Assembly: GCF_002937075.1 (NCBI RefSeq) | Contig: NZ_NHSJ01000138.1 | Location: forward strand, 1 to 64,000 | Length of the DNA stretch: 64,000 bases | Origin: Rhodoblastus sphagnicola | GTDB taxonomy: Bacteria; Pseudomonadota; Alphaproteobacteria; Rhizobiales; Beijerinckiaceae | Direction: 5' to 3' | In this document: positions 38,575 to 50,147 of the stretch, one piece after another | Layout: the number at the start of each line of letters is the position of its first letter | Position numbering within the stretch: position 1 is the first letter of the stretch | Translations under genes and position numbers: made by a program | Notes under the pieces: model-generated | The model's input: only the letters and a program-made list of their open reading frames with translations | Databases searched by the model: none | Told to the model about the DNA's origin: nothing

Positions 38575-40134
38575 GTGATTACCTCGATCGGCCATTTGGT
38601 CAGGCTCGCGCGCGCCGGGTTCATCCTTGCCCGTGAGGGCGTGTTTTCCGGCGTCGATACCGCCGGCATGCCCTGGGAAATGCGGGCGCCTCTGTTCCTG
38701 GCCGGGCTGATCGCCCGCCGGGACGGCGGCTTGCAGCGGATCGCGCCCGCCATCGCGCGGCTTGGCCCGTCCTATGTCAAGCTCGGGCAGACGCTGGCGA
38801 CCCGGCCCGATGTGGTGGGCATCGCGGTGGCGCGCGAACTGGAGGCCTTGCAGGACAGAATGGCGCCCTTTCCGCGCGAGGTCGCGGTGGGGGTGATCGA
38901 AAAGGCGTTTGCGAAACCGCTCGACGAGATTTTCGCGGAGTTCAGCGAACCGGTGGCGGCGGCTTCGGTCGCGCAGGTGCATCGCGCGAAAATTGTCGTG
39001 GACGGCAAGGAGCGTTGGGTCGCCGTAAAAGTGCTGCGGCCGGGCATCGAGCGGCGGTTTCGCCGCGATCTCGGCGACATGTTCTTCGCCGCGCGGCTGG
39101 TTCAGAAATATTCGGTGGAGGCGCGCCGGCTAAAACCGGTGGAAGTGGTCGAGACGCTCGCGCGCTCGATGAAGATGGAGATGGATTTCCGTCTGGAGGC
39201 GGCGGCGGCGTCGGAATTTTCCGACAACACCCATGGCGACGATGATTTTCTCGTGCCAACGGTCCATTGGGATCTCTGCGCGCGTGAAATTCTCACCCTG
39301 CAATGGATCGATGGTATAGCCCTGTCAGACCTCGAAGCCCTGCGGCGTACGGGCGTCGATCTGCCGAAACTGGGCCGGACCATCATCCAGTCCTTCCTCA
39401 AACATGCGGTGCGCGACGGGTTTTTCCACGCGGACATGCACCAGGGCAATCTGTTCCTGACCCCGGAGGGACGGCTGGCCGCCGTGGATTTCGGCATTAT
39501 GGGCCGTCTCGGCGTGAAGGAGCGCCGCTTCCTCGCCGAAATTCTCTACGGTTTCATCAGCCGCAACTACCAGCGCGTCGCGGAAGTGCATTTCGAGGCG
39601 GGCTATGTGCCGGCGTCCTATCGGATCGCCGATTTCGCCCAGGCGATCCGCGCCGTGGGCGAACCGATCCATTCGCGCCGCGCCGATGAAATCTCGATGG
39701 CCAAGCTGCTGTCGCTTTTGTTCGAAATCACGGCATTGTTCGACATGCAGACCCGGACCGAACTGGTGATGCTGCAAAAGACCATGGTGGTGGTCGAGGG
39801 CGTGGGGCGTTCGCTCGATCCGCATCTGGATATGTGGTCCACCGCCGAGCCCGTCGTGCGCGGCTGGATCGAGGACAATCTGGGGCCGCTGGGAAAACTC
39901 TCCGACGCCGGCGAGGGCCTCGCCGCCGTGGCCGCGCTCGCGGTGCAGGCGCCGGCGATCCTGTCGCGCGGCGCGCGCATAGCGGAACAGTTGGAAACCT
40001 GGACCTCCGAAGGCCTGACGCTGGCTCCCGCCACCGTCGAGGCGCTGGCGCGGGCGAATGCGGGGCGCAACCGGTTCTGGCGTTACGGCTTCGCGCTGGT
40101 TTTGGTGTTGGTCGTCGTTCGCTTCTGGCGCTGA
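38575..40134 (+). CDS. ubiB: ubiquinone biosynthesis atypical kinase UbiB
   Basis: A 519-residue ADCK/UbiB-type ATPase that supports ubiquinone assembly at the inner membrane. It begins with GTG 38575. Characteristic features are the KxGQ motif (GPSYVKLGQTLATRPD), the AAASVAQVHRA loop, HADMHQGNLFL and AVDFGIMGRLG, and one C-terminal membrane helix (YGFALVLVLVVVRFW). It lies between ubiE and coaBC in a conserved array. Confidence 0.95.
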   Translation: MITSIGHLVRLARAGFILAREGVFSGVDTAGMPWEMRAPLFLAGLIARRDGGLQRIAPAIARLGPSYVKLGQTLATRPDVVGIAVARELEALQDRMAPFPREVAVGVIEKAFAKPLDEIFAEFSEPVAAASVAQVHRAKIVVDGKERWVAVKVLRPGIERRFRRDLGDMFFAARLVQKYSVEARRLKPVEVVETLARSMKMEMDFRLEAAAASEFSDNTHGDDDFLVPTVHWDLCAREILTLQWIDGIALSDLEALRRTGVDLPKLGRTIIQSFLKHAVRDGFFHADMHQGNLFLTPEGRLAAVDFGIMGRLGVKERRFLAEILYGFISRNYQRVAEVHFEAGYVPASYRIADFAQAIRAVGEPIHSRRADEISMAKLLSLLFEITALFDMQTRTELVMLQKTMVVVEGVGRSLDPHLDMWSTAEPVVRGWIEDNLGPLGKLSDAGEGLAAVAALAVQAPAILSRGARIAEQLETWTSEGLTLAPATVEALARANAGRNRFWRYGFALVLVLVVVRFWR

Positions 40135-40141
40135 GGTTTCC

Positions 40142-41374
40142 ATGAACGTTGCGGAGAAGCCCCCGTCCATTCTGCTCATCGTCGGCGGCGGGATCGCGGC
40201 CTACAAAAGTCTGGAGCTTATCCGCTTGCTGCGCGGCGCGGGCATGGAGGTGCGGGTCGTCCTGACCAAGGCGGGCGCCCAGTTCGTTACGCCGCTGTCG
40301 CTCGCCAGCCTAAGCGGCAACAAGGTTTTTGAAGACCTGTTCTCCCTGACCGACGAAACCGAAATGGGTCATATCGAGCTGAGCCGTCAGGCCGACGCCA
40401 TCGTCATCGCGCCCGCGACGGCCGATCTGCTCGCCAAGGCGGCCAACGGCCTCGCCAACGATCTCGCCTCCACGCTGCTGCTAGCGTCGGACAAGGCGGC
40501 GCTCGCCGCGCCGACCATGAACTGGCGGATGTGGACGCATCCCGCCACGCGGCGGAATGTCGAGACGCTGAAGCGCGACGGCATGGCTTTCGTCGGGCCA
40601 AACGTCGGCGCCATGGCCTGCGGCGAATCCGGCCCCGGCCGCATGGCGGAGCCGGAGGAAATCTTCGCGGCGTTGCGCGTAAAACTCGCGGGCGCGGCCC
40701 AGACGCTGGCGGGGCGCCGGGTGGTGATCACCGCCGGCCCCACCCACGAACCGATCGATCCCGTGCGCTATATCGCCAATCGCTCGTCCGGGAAGCAAGG
40801 CTATGCGCTGGCCGAGGCCGCGCGCGACGCCGGCGCGGACGTTGTTCTGATCTCCGGGCCGGTAAACCTGGCGCCGCCGCCGGGCATCCGTCTGGTTTGC
40901 GTCGAAACCGCCCGCGAAATGGCCGAGGCCGTCGAGACCGCGCTGCCCTGCGACATTTTCATCGCCGCCGCCGCCGTGGCGGACTGGCGAACGCGGACCG
41001 ACGCCGCGCAAAAGATCAAAAAAGGCGGGGACGGTCCGCCCGTGCTCACCATGGTCGAGAATCCCGACATTCTGGCCAGCGTGGCGCGGCGGGTGGCAAA
41101 TCGTCCGCCTGTGGTGGTCGGCTTCGCGGCGGAGACAGAGACGGTCATCGCCCACGCCCGCGCCAAACTGGCGAAAAAAGGCTGCGACCTGATCGTGGCC
41201 AATGATGTCGGCGAGGGGTCGGAGGTCATGGGTGGATCGGACAATGCGGTTGTCCTCGTCTCCCCGGAGGGAGAGCAGGCTTGGCCGAGACTGCCGAAGG
41301 ACGAGGTCGCGCGGCGCCTGATCGCTCACATCGCGCAAATGCGCCCGGTTGGGGAGTCTCACCCCGGAGTTTAA
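40142..41374 (+). CDS. coaBC: bifunctional phosphopantothenoylcysteine decarboxylase/synthetase
   Basis: Two consecutive steps of coenzyme A synthesis. The N-terminal CoaC flavoprotein domain (residues 1-185) has GGGIAAYKSLELIR, the PTMNWRMWTHP motif and the active-site Cys in ACGESGPGRM. The C-terminal CoaB domain begins with VVITAGPTHEPIDPVRYI and ISNRSSGKQGY-like residues. The 410-residue length is typical. It is encoded 7 bp after ubiB. dut, a frequent next gene in related genomes, is not here. Confidence 0.96.
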   Translation: MNVAEKPPSILLIVGGGIAAYKSLELIRLLRGAGMEVRVVLTKAGAQFVTPLSLASLSGNKVFEDLFSLTDETEMGHIELSRQADAIVIAPATADLLAKAANGLANDLASTLLLASDKAALAAPTMNWRMWTHPATRRNVETLKRDGMAFVGPNVGAMACGESGPGRMAEPEEIFAALRVKLAGAAQTLAGRRVVITAGPTHEPIDPVRYIANRSSGKQGYALAEAARDAGADVVLISGPVNLAPPPGIRLVCVETAREMAEAVETALPCDIFIAAAAVADWRTRTDAAQKIKKGGDGPPVLTMVENPDILASVARRVANRPPVVVGFAAETETVIAHARAKLAKKGCDLIVANDVGEGSEVMGGSDNAVVLVSPEGEQAWPRLPKDEVARRLIAHIAQMRPVGESHPGV

Positions 41375-41420
41375 TCGTTCGGAAACCGGACCATTCCAAT
41401 TTCGCCCTTGGTTCACTCAC

Positions 41421-41456
41421 TTGCAATAGCTGTTGCAAAGCCCGAAAAGCTTGACA
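41421..41456 (+). promoter_or_regulatory. TTGCAA dyad and -35-like element upstream of hisD
   Basis: TTGCAA occurs at 41421-41426 and again at 41433-41438; because each copy is self-complementary, the pair forms a dyad with a six-base spacer. A consensus -35 hexamer TTGACA follows at 41451-41456, about 49 bp before the hisD start. No good -10 is apparent at the expected distance, so the exact promoter is unclear. Confidence 0.35.
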
Positions 41457-41504
41457 AAGTCCGCCCGCGCGCCCAATTCGCTGCTTTGCACTGGGAGCCG
41501 AAAA

Positions 41505-42800
41505 ATGCCGTTCAGGCTTGACGCCGCCGCCGAGGATTTTGCCAAAAAATTCGAGGCGCTGCTGCACATGAAGCGCGAGACCTCGGAGGACGTCGACCAT
41601 ACCGTGCGCGACATCATCGCCGATGTCATCGCGCGTGGCGATGAGGCTCTCATCGACTATTCGAAGAAATTCGACAGGATCGACCTGACGCCGGAAACCC
41701 TGCGCTTTTCACGGGCGGAGATCGAAGCCGCCGTCGCCGCCTGCCCGAAGGAGCAGATCGACGCGCTGAAGCTGGCGCGCGACCGCATTTCTTTCTTCCA
41801 CGACAAGCAGAAGCCGGAAAATCTGCGCTTCACCGATTCCGCCGGCGTCGAGCTGGGATGGCGCTGGAGCGCGGTCGACTCCGCCGGCCTCTATGTGCCC
41901 GGCGGCACCGCCTCCTATCCGTCCTCGGTGCTGATGAACGCCCTGCCGGCAAAGGTGGCGGGGGTCGAGCGGCTTGTCATGGTCGCGCCGGCGCCGGACG
42001 GCAAGATTTCGCCGCTGGTGCTGGCCGCCGCCGATCTCGCCGGCGTCGATGAAATCTATCGCGTGGGCGGCGCGCAGGCCGTGGCCGCGCTGGCCTACGG
42101 CACCAAAACCATCGCGCCGGTGGCGAAAATCGTCGGGCCGGGCAACGCCTATGTCGCCGCCGCCAAGCGTCGCGTGTTCGGGCAATGCGGCATCGACATG
42201 ATCGCCGGCCCTTCTGAAGTCTTGATCCTCGCCGACAAGACGGCGAATCCGGAATGGATCGCCATCGACCTGCTGGCGCAGGCTGAGCACGACACGGCGG
42301 CGCAGAGCATATTGATCACCGACGACAAGGCTTTGGCGGATGCGGTCGAGGCGGCGGTCGAGCGGCGGCTGCAAACCCTGCCGCGCAAAAAGATCGCCGA
42401 AAAGAGCTGGCGCGAGCTTGGCGCGATCATTCTCGTCGAAAAGCTCGCCGATTCCATTGCGCTGGCCGACCGTATCGCCGCTGAACATCTGGAGATCATG
42501 GCGGCGGACGCCGAAGCGCTCGCGGCGCGCGTGAAAAACGCCGGCGCGCTGTTCATCGGCGCGCATACGCCGGAGGCCATCGGCGATTATGTCGGCGGCA
42601 GCAATCACGTCCTGCCCACCGCCCGCTCCGCGCGCTTTTCCTCCGGCCTCAACGTGCTGGATTTCATGAAGCGCACCTCGATCTTAAAATGCTCGGCGGA
42701 GTCGCTGAAAAAAATCGGCCCCGCCGCCGTCACGCTCGGCAAGGCCGAACATCTCGACGCCCACGCGCTTTCAGTGGCGCTGCGGCTGGAAGAACGATGA
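41505..42800 (+). CDS. hisD: histidinol dehydrogenase
   Basis: Catalyses the last two oxidations from histidinol to histidine, using zinc and NAD+. The 431 residues show [15 protein letters not shown], the [13 protein letters not shown] loop, [15 protein letters not shown] and the metal/substrate ligands [16 protein letters not shown] 41505 is preceded by GGGAG; the upstream frame from 41433 is rejected. It overlaps the UPF0262 gene by four bases (ATGA). Confidence 0.96.
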   Translation: MPFRLDAAAEDFAKKFEALLHMKRETSEDVDHTVRDIIADVIARGDEALIDYSKKFDRIDLTPETLRFSRAEIEAAVAACPKEQIDALKLARDRISFFHDKQKPENLRFTDSAGVELGWRWSAVDSAGLYVPGGTASYPSSVLMNALPAKVAGVERLVMVAPAPDGKISPLVLAAADLAGVDEIYRVGGAQAVAALAYGTKTIAPVAKIVGPGNAYVAAAKRRVFGQCGIDMIAGPSEVLILADKTANPEWIAIDLLAQAEHDTAAQSILITDDKALADAVEAAVERRLQTLPRKKIAEKSWRELGAIILVEKLADSIALADRIAAEHLEIMAADAEALAARVKNAGALFIGAHTPEAIGDYVGGSNHVLPTARSARFSSGLNVLDFMKRTSILKCSAESLKKIGPAAVTLGKAEHLDAHALSVALRLEER

Positions 42801-43288
42801 CGGGCGAACCGGCTCGCCGCAATCGTCTGATCGCGGTGACGCTTGACGAGGCCTCGATCGGCCGCGGCGCCCCCGACCAGGAGCATGAGCGCGCCATAGC
42901 GATCTATGACCTGATCGAGGACAATTCATTCGGGCTGCCGGGTCATGACGGCGGCCCTTATCGGTTGTGCATCGGCCTGCTCGACGGCAAACTCGCGCTC
43001 AATGTTTCCGGCGACGCGGACGAACCGATTTACACGCATATTCTGTCGCTGCGGCCATTCCGCCGCATCCTCAAGGATTACTTCCTGATCTGCGAAAGCT
43101 ATTTCGCCGCCATTCGCACGGCGAGCCCGGCCCAGATCGAGGCCATCGACATGGGACGGCGCGGCCTGCACAATGAAGGCGCGCAATTGCTGCTGGATCG
43201 GCTGCGCGGCAAGATAGATACCGATTTCGACACGGCGCGGCGCCTGTTCACGCTGGTCACCGCGCTGCACTGGAAGGGCGATGCGTGA
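42797..43288 (+). CDS. UPF0262 family protein
   Basis: A 163-residue cytoplasmic protein of the alphaproteobacterial UPF0262 family, function unknown. Family landmarks include [34 protein letters not shown] and [19 protein letters not shown], ending with a helical segment [13 protein letters not shown]. It is coupled by four-base overlaps to hisD upstream and to the phosphatase gene downstream, a gene trio common to Rhizobiales. Confidence 0.92.
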   Translation: MTGEPARRNRLIAVTLDEASIGRGAPDQEHERAIAIYDLIEDNSFGLPGHDGGPYRLCIGLLDGKLALNVSGDADEPIYTHILSLRPFRRILKDYFLICESYFAAIRTASPAQIEAIDMGRRGLHNEGAQLLLDRLRGKIDTDFDTARRLFTLVTALHWKGDA

Positions 43289-43710
43289 CGCCCGCCCGGC
43301 CGCTGTCCGTCCTGTTCGTCTGCACGCTCAACGCCGTGCGCTCGCCCATGGCGGAAGCGCTCACCAAGAAATATTACGGCGGGGACATGCGGGTCGAATC
43401 GGCCGGGCTGCGCGCCGGCGAGACGGACGGGTTCGCCATGGCGGTGATGAATGAAATCGGCCTGGACATCACGCGCCATTGGCCGCGCACGTTCGAGGAA
43501 CTGGAATTCACCGATTTCGAGCTGGTGATCGCCCTGTCCGCTTCAGCCCGGCGCAAGGCCGAGGAATTCTTCCACCCGACCGGCGGCGCGGTCGAATTCT
43601 GGCCGATCGAGGACGCCACCATGGTCGAGGGATCGCGCGACCAGAAGCTCGAAGCTTTTCGCGAGGTGCGCGACGGTCTGCTCCGGCGCATCAGGCAGCG
43701 GTTCGGCTGA
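43285..43710 (+). CDS. low-molecular-weight protein tyrosine phosphatase/arsenate reductase family protein
   Basis: A 141-residue phosphatase-fold protein starting at GTG 43285. The catalytic P-loop C-x5-R is CTLNAVRS (Cys13 to Arg19). The C-terminal loop that carries the general acid is WPIEDAT instead of the more usual DP-containing form; the aspartate is retained. The protein may act on phosphotyrosine or another phospho-substrate; arsenate reduction is not supported by context. The phosphopantetheinyl transferase gene begins immediately after its stop. Confidence 0.85.
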   Translation: MTPARPLSVLFVCTLNAVRSPMAEALTKKYYGGDMRVESAGLRAGETDGFAMAVMNEIGLDITRHWPRTFEELEFTDFELVIALSASARRKAEEFFHPTGGAVEFWPIEDATMVEGSRDQKLEAFREVRDGLLRRIRQRFG

Positions 43711-44245
43711 ATGTTCACACGGCTCGGCCTGTTCGACGGCAAGCCGGCAAGCCGCCGCGCCGCCTTACTGGATTTTTGCGCGGAGACGCTTGGGGTGGCG
43801 CGCCGCCGGGTGGCGCTGGCGCATGATGGGATGGGCGCGCCGCTGCTGTTGGTGGACGGGGCGAGCGGGGACTGGAACGTTTCCTCCTCGTCGCGCGAAA
43901 ATGTCTGGCTGTTCGGCCTCGCGCGGGGGGCGCGGATCGGCGTCGATGTTGAAATCTTTCGCTCGATCGAACCGCCCGACATTGCCCTGCACCCGGACGA
44001 GCGGCGGCGTCTGGCGACGCTGCCGGCCGCAAAAGCCGCCGACGCCTTCTATGATCTTTGGACGGTCAAGGAAGCCTATATCAAGGCGCTCGGCGTGGGG
44101 CTGCGCCGCGATCTGACGCAAATCCGCGTGACCACGGGCGCGGCCCTCGAAATCGAGGACCAGCGCCGACCGGTCGCGCTCGGCTCCGCCCGAACCTGGC
44201 GCGAAAGTCTTGAGGACAAACAGGCTGTCTGCGCCGCCTTGACCC

Positions 44246-44256
<11 letters not shown>
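43711..44256 (+). CDS. 4'-phosphopantetheinyl transferase (Sfp-type)
   Basis: Transfers the phosphopantetheine arm of CoA to acyl or peptidyl carrier proteins. The 181 residues are shorter than typical Sfp but carry the two core motifs: IGVDVE (metal-binding aspartate and glutamate) near residue 72 and FYDLWTVKEAYIKALGVGL near 113. A carrier target is not encoded nearby. The ATG follows the phosphatase stop without a gap, so the two are cotranslated. The last 11 bases overlap the end of mtnA on the other strand. Confidence 0.85.
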
Positions 44257-45318
<1,062 letters not shown>

Positions 45319-45325
<7 letters not shown>

Positions 45326-46140
45326 GTCAGGACTCCTTTCGCCGCGCCTTTTCGGGTCGGCGGCTTCAAACAAACGGAATTGGCGATTTGGCCGTCGCGC
45401 AGCGCCAGCAGCGTGCCGGGCTCGATGACGGTCCAGTCTTCATCTGAGGTCAGCGGTCCCGTGGCGACCACGGTGACGCAATCGTCCGGTCCGGTTTCCT
45501 CGGCGAAATTCACCGAGCGGTCCTCGTCGATCAACGTGGCCTTTCCGAACGGGGCGCAGCGGGTGAGGCAGGAGAGCTTTTTTCCGCAAAAGGCGTAGAG
45601 CGTGCGCCCATCCGACAGCAGCATGTTGAACACGCCCATCCGCGCCAGTTGGGCGCTCAGCCTGTGCACCTCGCGGTCGAGTCGCGCCGGCGAGGGCAGG
45701 GCGTCGAAGCGCGCGCGCAACTGGTCGAGCATCCAGCAGAAGGCGTGCTCGCTGTCGGTCGTGCCGACCGGCGCATAGAAATTCAAGGGAATCTTCTTCA
45801 CCCCGCGCAACTGGCCGTTATGCGCGTAGGTCCACACCCTTCCCCACAACTCCCTGGTGAAGGGATGGGTGTTGGCCAGCGACACCGCGCCGCTGTTGGC
45901 CTGGCGGATATGGGCGATGACGGTGAGGCTCTTGATCGCATGCGCGCCGAGGAAGCGGGCGATCTCGGAATGGGCGGCCGGTTCGGGATCGTGGAAGAAG
46001 CGGGCGGCCCTGCCGTCATAGAAGGCGATGCCGAATCCGTCACGGTGCGGCCCGGCGCCGCCGCCGCGCCGTGCGAGACCGGAGAAGGAAAAGCGGATGT
46101 CGGTGGGGACATTCGCGTTCATGCCCAACAATTCACACAT
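45319..46140 (-). CDS. class II glutamine amidotransferase (YafJ type)
   Basis: A 273-residue protein of the N-terminal-nucleophile amidotransferase class. Cys2 right after the initiator Met (MCELLGMNAN) is the predicted nucleophile. Family segments are RDGFGIAFYDGR, ARFLGAHAIKSLTVIAHIRQAN and HNGQLRGV. It lacks a partner synthetase domain, so it is either a free glutaminase-like enzyme or works with an unidentified partner. The mtnA start lies inside its end. Confidence 0.9.
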
Positions 46141-46245
46141 GCCGAGCCCGCAGGGGAAAGAGACAAATCCGGAATAACGGACCTTGCCCCCGCCGCCAAG
46201 ACAAAAGAGCCGGCAACCGCCCAGGTTCCCAAGTGGCGTCAGCCG

Positions 46246-48051
46246 TCACCCGTTGAGTTCCTCGCGAAGAATTTCAAGTTCCAGCCACCGATCTTCCGCG
46301 GCGGCGAATTCCGCCTCGACCTTGGCGAGCAGCGCCGTCGCGTCAGCGAAACGCTTGGGATCGCGGGCGTAAAGGTCGTGGTCGTGCAGGATCTCATGCA
46401 GCTTGGCCGCCTTTGCGCGCAAGTGCTCGATCTGGGCCGGCAGGGTTTCGAGCGCGTGCTTTTCACTGAAGGACAAACGGCGTTTCACCTCCGCCGCCGG
46501 CCGCGGATCAGCCCGCCGCAGCTTTTTCTCGGGCGTATTTCGCGCGGGCGTCAATGTCAGGCCCGCGCCGCGTTGCCGCAACATGTCGGAATATCCGCCC
46601 GCATATTCAACCCAGGCGCCATCGCCCTCGCTGGCGATCACAGATCCCGCGACGCGGTCGATGAAATCGCGGTCATGGCTCACCAGCAGCAGCGTGCCGG
46701 GATAATCGCTCAGGGTTTCCTGAAGGAGATCAAGCGTTTCCAGATCGAGATCGTTGGTCGGCTCGTCGAGAACGAGAAAGTTGGAGGGTTGCGCGAGCGC
46801 GCGCGCCAGGAGCAGGCGGGCGCGTTCTCCGCCCGACAGGTTCTTGGTTGGGGTGCGCGCCTGTTCCGGAGGGAACAAAAAGTCCTTCATGTAGCCGATG
46901 ACATGCTTGCGTTCGCCGTTGATCTCCACCCAGTCGGAGCCGCCGCCCGTGAGCGTATCGGCCAGGGTCGCGTTGGGATCGAGCGCGGCGCGGCGCTGGT
47001 CGAGCGTCGCCATCTGCAAATTCGCGCCGAGCCGCACCGATCCCGAATCCGGAGGAAGCACGCCGGTGAGCAGGTTGATCAAGGTTGTCTTGCCCGCGCC
47101 GTTCGGGCCGACGAGGGCCAGTCGGTCGCCCCGCAGCATTCTCAACGACAGCCCCTTGACGATCGGACGGTCGTCGTAAGATTTGGCGATTTTTTCCGCT
47201 TCAACCACAAGCTTTCCGGAAACCAGACCTTCCGCAACGGAAATCTTGACTTCGCCGACAGCTTTCGTGGCGGTCCGTCTTGCTTCGCGCAAGGCCCCCA
47301 GTTCGCTCATTCTGCGAACATTGCGCTTGCGTCGGGCGGTGACGCCGTAACGCACCCAATGTTCTTCCGCCACGATCTTGCGGTCGAGTTTTTGGGCGTC
47401 GCGCTCCTCTTGCTCAAGCACGGCGTCGCGCCAGCTTTCGAACTCGCCAAAGCCGCGATCGAGCCGTTTCGTCGCGCCCCGGTCGAGCCAGACGGCGCTG
47501 CGCGACAGGTTTTGCAGGAAGCGGCGATCATGACTGATGATCACGAGCGCGGAGCGCAATCCGGCCAGCTCGCTCTCCAGCCACTCGATCGCCGGAAGGT
47601 CCAGGTGATTGGTCGGCTCGTCCAGCAGCAGAATATCGGGCTGGGGCGCCAGCGCGCGCGCCAGCGCCGCGCGGCGCGCCTCGCCCCCCGAAAGGTTTTT
47701 GGGGTTTTCCGATCCGGTCAGACCCAGCGCGTCAAGAAGATAATGGGCGCGGTAATCGGCGTCGCTCGGCCCCAGGCCGGCGACGACGAACGAATGGACG
47801 TCGGGAAATCCCGATAGATCCGGCTCCTGCGGCAGGTAGCGCACCGTCGCGTCGGGTTGAAAGAATCTCGCGCCGCCATCGGGCTCGATTTCTCCCGCCG
47901 CGATTTTCAGCAAGGTCGATTTGCCCGAACCGTTGCGACCGACCAGACAGATGCGGTCGCCCCGCTCGACCGAAAGGTCGGCCGAGCTGATCAGGGGTTT
48001 GCCGCCGAGCGTCAGGGCGACATTTTGGAGCGTGAGAAGCGGAGGAGCCAT
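46246..48051 (-). CDS. ABC-F family ATPase (Uup-like)
   Basis: A 601-residue soluble protein with two ATPase domains and no membrane helices. Two Walker A loops (GRNGSGKSTLL and GPNGAGKTTL), two signatures (NLSGGEARR and NLSGGERAR) and Walker B segments with LLDEPTNHLDL and VLDEPTNDLDL are visible. The C-terminal ~80 residues form a charged coiled coil, as in Uup. ABC-F proteins act on ribosomes. It is divergently transcribed from pgi. Confidence 0.92.
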   Translation of the reverse strand: MAPPLLTLQNVALTLGGKPLISSADLSVERGDRICLVGRNGSGKSTLLKIAAGEIEPDGGARFFQPDATVRYLPQEPDLSGFPDVHSFVVAGLGPSDADYRAHYLLDALGLTGSENPKNLSGGEARRAALARALAPQPDILLLDEPTNHLDLPAIEWLESELAGLRSALVIISHDRRFLQNLSRSAVWLDRGATKRLDRGFGEFESWRDAVLEQEERDAQKLDRKIVAEEHWVRYGVTARRKRNVRRMSELGALREARRTATKAVGEVKISVAEGLVSGKLVVEAEKIAKSYDDRPIVKGLSLRMLRGDRLALVGPNGAGKTTLINLLTGVLPPDSGSVRLGANLQMATLDQRRAALDPNATLADTLTGGGSDWVEINGERKHVIGYMKDFLFPPEQARTPTKNLSGGERARLLLARALAQPSNFLVLDEPTNDLDLETLDLLQETLSDYPGTLLLVSHDRDFIDRVAGSVIASEGDGAWVEYAGGYSDMLRQRGAGLTLTPARNTPEKKLRRADPRPAAEVKRRLSFSEKHALETLPAQIEHLRAKAAKLHEILHDHDLYARDPKRFADATALLAKVEAEFAAAEDRWLELEILREELNG

Positions 48052-48170
48052 GGTGTTTAGTCAAGGAAAAGAGAGACGCTGGCAAGTCGTGAATCGCCGC
48101 GCAGGGAACGCTGTTGTTTTCGCGCTGACCGGCGTAAGCTCCGGCGTCGTTCGCCAGTATAGAGGCCGAA

Positions 48171-49814
48171 ATGAATCGCCCGGAAGTCGCCGCCGCCATG
48201 GCCGTCCTGGAGGCGCACCGCGTCGAAATCTCCAGGAAACGCACCTTGGATCTGTTTTCCGAGGATCCCCGCCGTTTTGAGGATTTTTCGCTGCGGCTTG
48301 ACGATCTGCTCTACGACTATTCCAAGAACCGCCTCACGCGAACGACGCTGCATCATCTGTTCGATCTCGCTCGTGTCCGCCAGCTCGAAAAGCGCCGCGA
48401 GGCCCTGTTCTCGGGCGAAAAGGTCAATGTGACGGAAAAGCGCGCGGCGCTTCACATGGCTCTGCGCAATTTTTCCGGACGGGCGATTTATGTCGACGGT
48501 CGCAACGTCATGCCGGACGTAGTGGATGAGCGCGGAAAGTTTCTGGCTTTTGCCCAAGCGATTCGCTCGGGAGAGTTTGTTGGCGCCACGGGCGAAAGAC
48601 TGACGGATATCGTCAATATCGGCATCGGCGGCTCCGATCTTGGCCCGGCCATGGCGGCGCGCGCGCTGTCCCCCTTTGGCGCCGCAGGGCTATCAGCGCA
48701 TTTCGTTTCGAACGTCGATGGCTCCGACCTTGCGGATACGCTCAAGCGCCTCGATCCGGCCCGCACGCTTTTCATCGTCGCGTCCAAGACTTTCACCACC
48801 CAGGAGACGATCAAGAACGCGCAGAGCGCGCGCAACTGGCTCGTCGCCGCGCTCGGCGAAGCGGCGGTGCCGCATCACTTCGCGGCCGTTTCGACCCGGC
48901 TCGACAAGGTCGCCGCCTTTGGCATCCTGCCCGACCGCGTCTTCGGGTTCTGGGATTGGGTGGGCGGTCGCTATTCCATGTGGTCGGCGATCGGCCTCAG
49001 CCTGGCCATATTGATCGGGCCAGAGCATTTCGAAGAGTTCTTGCGCGGCGGGTTCGATATCGACGAACATTTCCGCACCGCGCCCCTGTCGGAAAACATT
49101 CCCGCGCTGATGGGTTTGATCGGCGTCTGGCATCGGAACATCTGGGGTTATCCGGCGCAAGCCGTCATTCCCTACGATCAGCGCCTTGCGAGATTTCCGG
49201 CCTATCTGCAACAGTTGGACATGGAATCGAACGGAAAAAGCGTGCAGCTCGATGGCGACGCCGTCACCCGGGCGACGGGACCGATCGTTTTCGGAGAACC
49301 CGGAACCAACGGACAGCACGCCTTTTTCCAATTGCTGCATCAGGGCACGGAGGTGACGCCCGTCGACTTCATCGTCGCGGCGGAGCCGAACCAGGCGGAT
49401 GCCGGACATCATGCCCTGCTGTTCGCCAACTGCATCGCGCAAAGCGAGGCGCTCATGCGCGGACGCTCCCAAGACGAAGTGCGAAAAATCTTGCAGGCCC
49501 AGGGCATGGCGGGCGCCGAGATCGACGCCTTGGCGCCGCACAAGGTGTTCTCGGGCGACCGCCCCTCGTCCACATTCATCTATCGCCAGCTGACGCCCAG
49601 GACTCTGGGGCGGCTGGTCGCGCTTTACGAGCACAAGGTTTTCGTCCAGTCGGTGATCTGGAACATCAACCCCTTCGATCAATGGGGGGTCGAATTGGGC
49701 AAAGAGCTTTGCAATCGTCTGGCGCCGCTGGTTTCCGATGCGGGCGCCGATCTTGCTGGTCTTGACGGGTCCACCGCCGGCCTCATTGCGGCGCGGCGGA
49801 GGCTCGCAAGCTGA
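48171..49814 (+). CDS. pgi: glucose-6-phosphate isomerase
   Basis: Interconverts glucose-6-phosphate and fructose-6-phosphate, linking Glk with the ManC-catalysed step. The 547 residues contain the GIGGSDLGP loop near residue 150, the family signature [16 protein letters not shown], and the catalytic Glu/His/Lys segments ([13 protein letters not shown] and the Lys near the C terminus, KELCNRL). The gene abuts the HPr gene tail to tail with no spacer. Confidence 0.97.
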   Translation: MNRPEVAAAMAVLEAHRVEISRKRTLDLFSEDPRRFEDFSLRLDDLLYDYSKNRLTRTTLHHLFDLARVRQLEKRREALFSGEKVNVTEKRAALHMALRNFSGRAIYVDGRNVMPDVVDERGKFLAFAQAIRSGEFVGATGERLTDIVNIGIGGSDLGPAMAARALSPFGAAGLSAHFVSNVDGSDLADTLKRLDPARTLFIVASKTFTTQETIKNAQSARNWLVAALGEAAVPHHFAAVSTRLDKVAAFGILPDRVFGFWDWVGGRYSMWSAIGLSLAILIGPEHFEEFLRGGFDIDEHFRTAPLSENIPALMGLIGVWHRNIWGYPAQAVIPYDQRLARFPAYLQQLDMESNGKSVQLDGDAVTRATGPIVFGEPGTNGQHAFFQLLHQGTEVTPVDFIVAAEPNQADAGHHALLFANCIAQSEALMRGRSQDEVRKILQAQGMAGAEIDALAPHKVFSGDRPSSTFIYRQLTPRTLGRLVALYEHKVFVQSVIWNINPFDQWGVELGKELCNRLAPLVSDAGADLAGLDGSTAGLIAARRRLAS

Positions 49815-50147
49815 TCATTCCTCTTCGCCGAACCTGTTGGCGACCAGCGCATCAATGGCGTCGATCGCCTCGCGCGCCTGCGGGCCAGTCGCCGACACGA
49901 CGATCGAGGAGCCGATCCCGGCCCCGAGCGTCAAAATGCCCATGATCGACTGACCGCCGACGGTCTCGCCGCCTCGGGAAACCGTGATTTCCGCATCGAA
50001 TTGTTCCACGCAATGAACGAACTTGGCGGTCGCGCGGGCGTGCAAGCCCTTGCGATTGATGATCGCAAGCTCGCGGGTCACCGCGCCATCCGACGAAGCG
50101 GACGGAGGATCGCTCGGGTTGGAGTCGGGGTCGCTCAATTGACTCAC
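49815..50147 (-). CDS. HPr-like phosphocarrier protein of the regulatory PTS
   Basis: A 110-residue HPr with a 20-residue disordered N-terminal tail. His36 in NRKGLHARAT is the phosphorylation site and Ser67 in GGQSIMGIL corresponds to the HprK target. The GTG at 50147 overlaps the stop of the EIIA gene by four bases and is preferred to the GTG at 50156. With EIIA-Man and HprK but no sugar-specific EIIB or EIIC, it forms a regulatory rather than transport PTS, as is typical of alphaproteobacteria. Confidence 0.92.
   Translation of the reverse strand: MSQLSDPDSNPSDPPSASSDGAVTRELAIINRKGLHARATAKFVHCVEQFDAEITVSRGGETVGGQSIMGILTLGAGIGSSIVVSATGPQAREAIDAIDALVANRFGEEE

Noticed and set aside
45649-47817. 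A 722-codon plus-strand frame opposite the amidotransferase and ABC-F genes
   Set aside because: Both minus-strand genes have complete active-site motifs; the plus frame is antisense composition.
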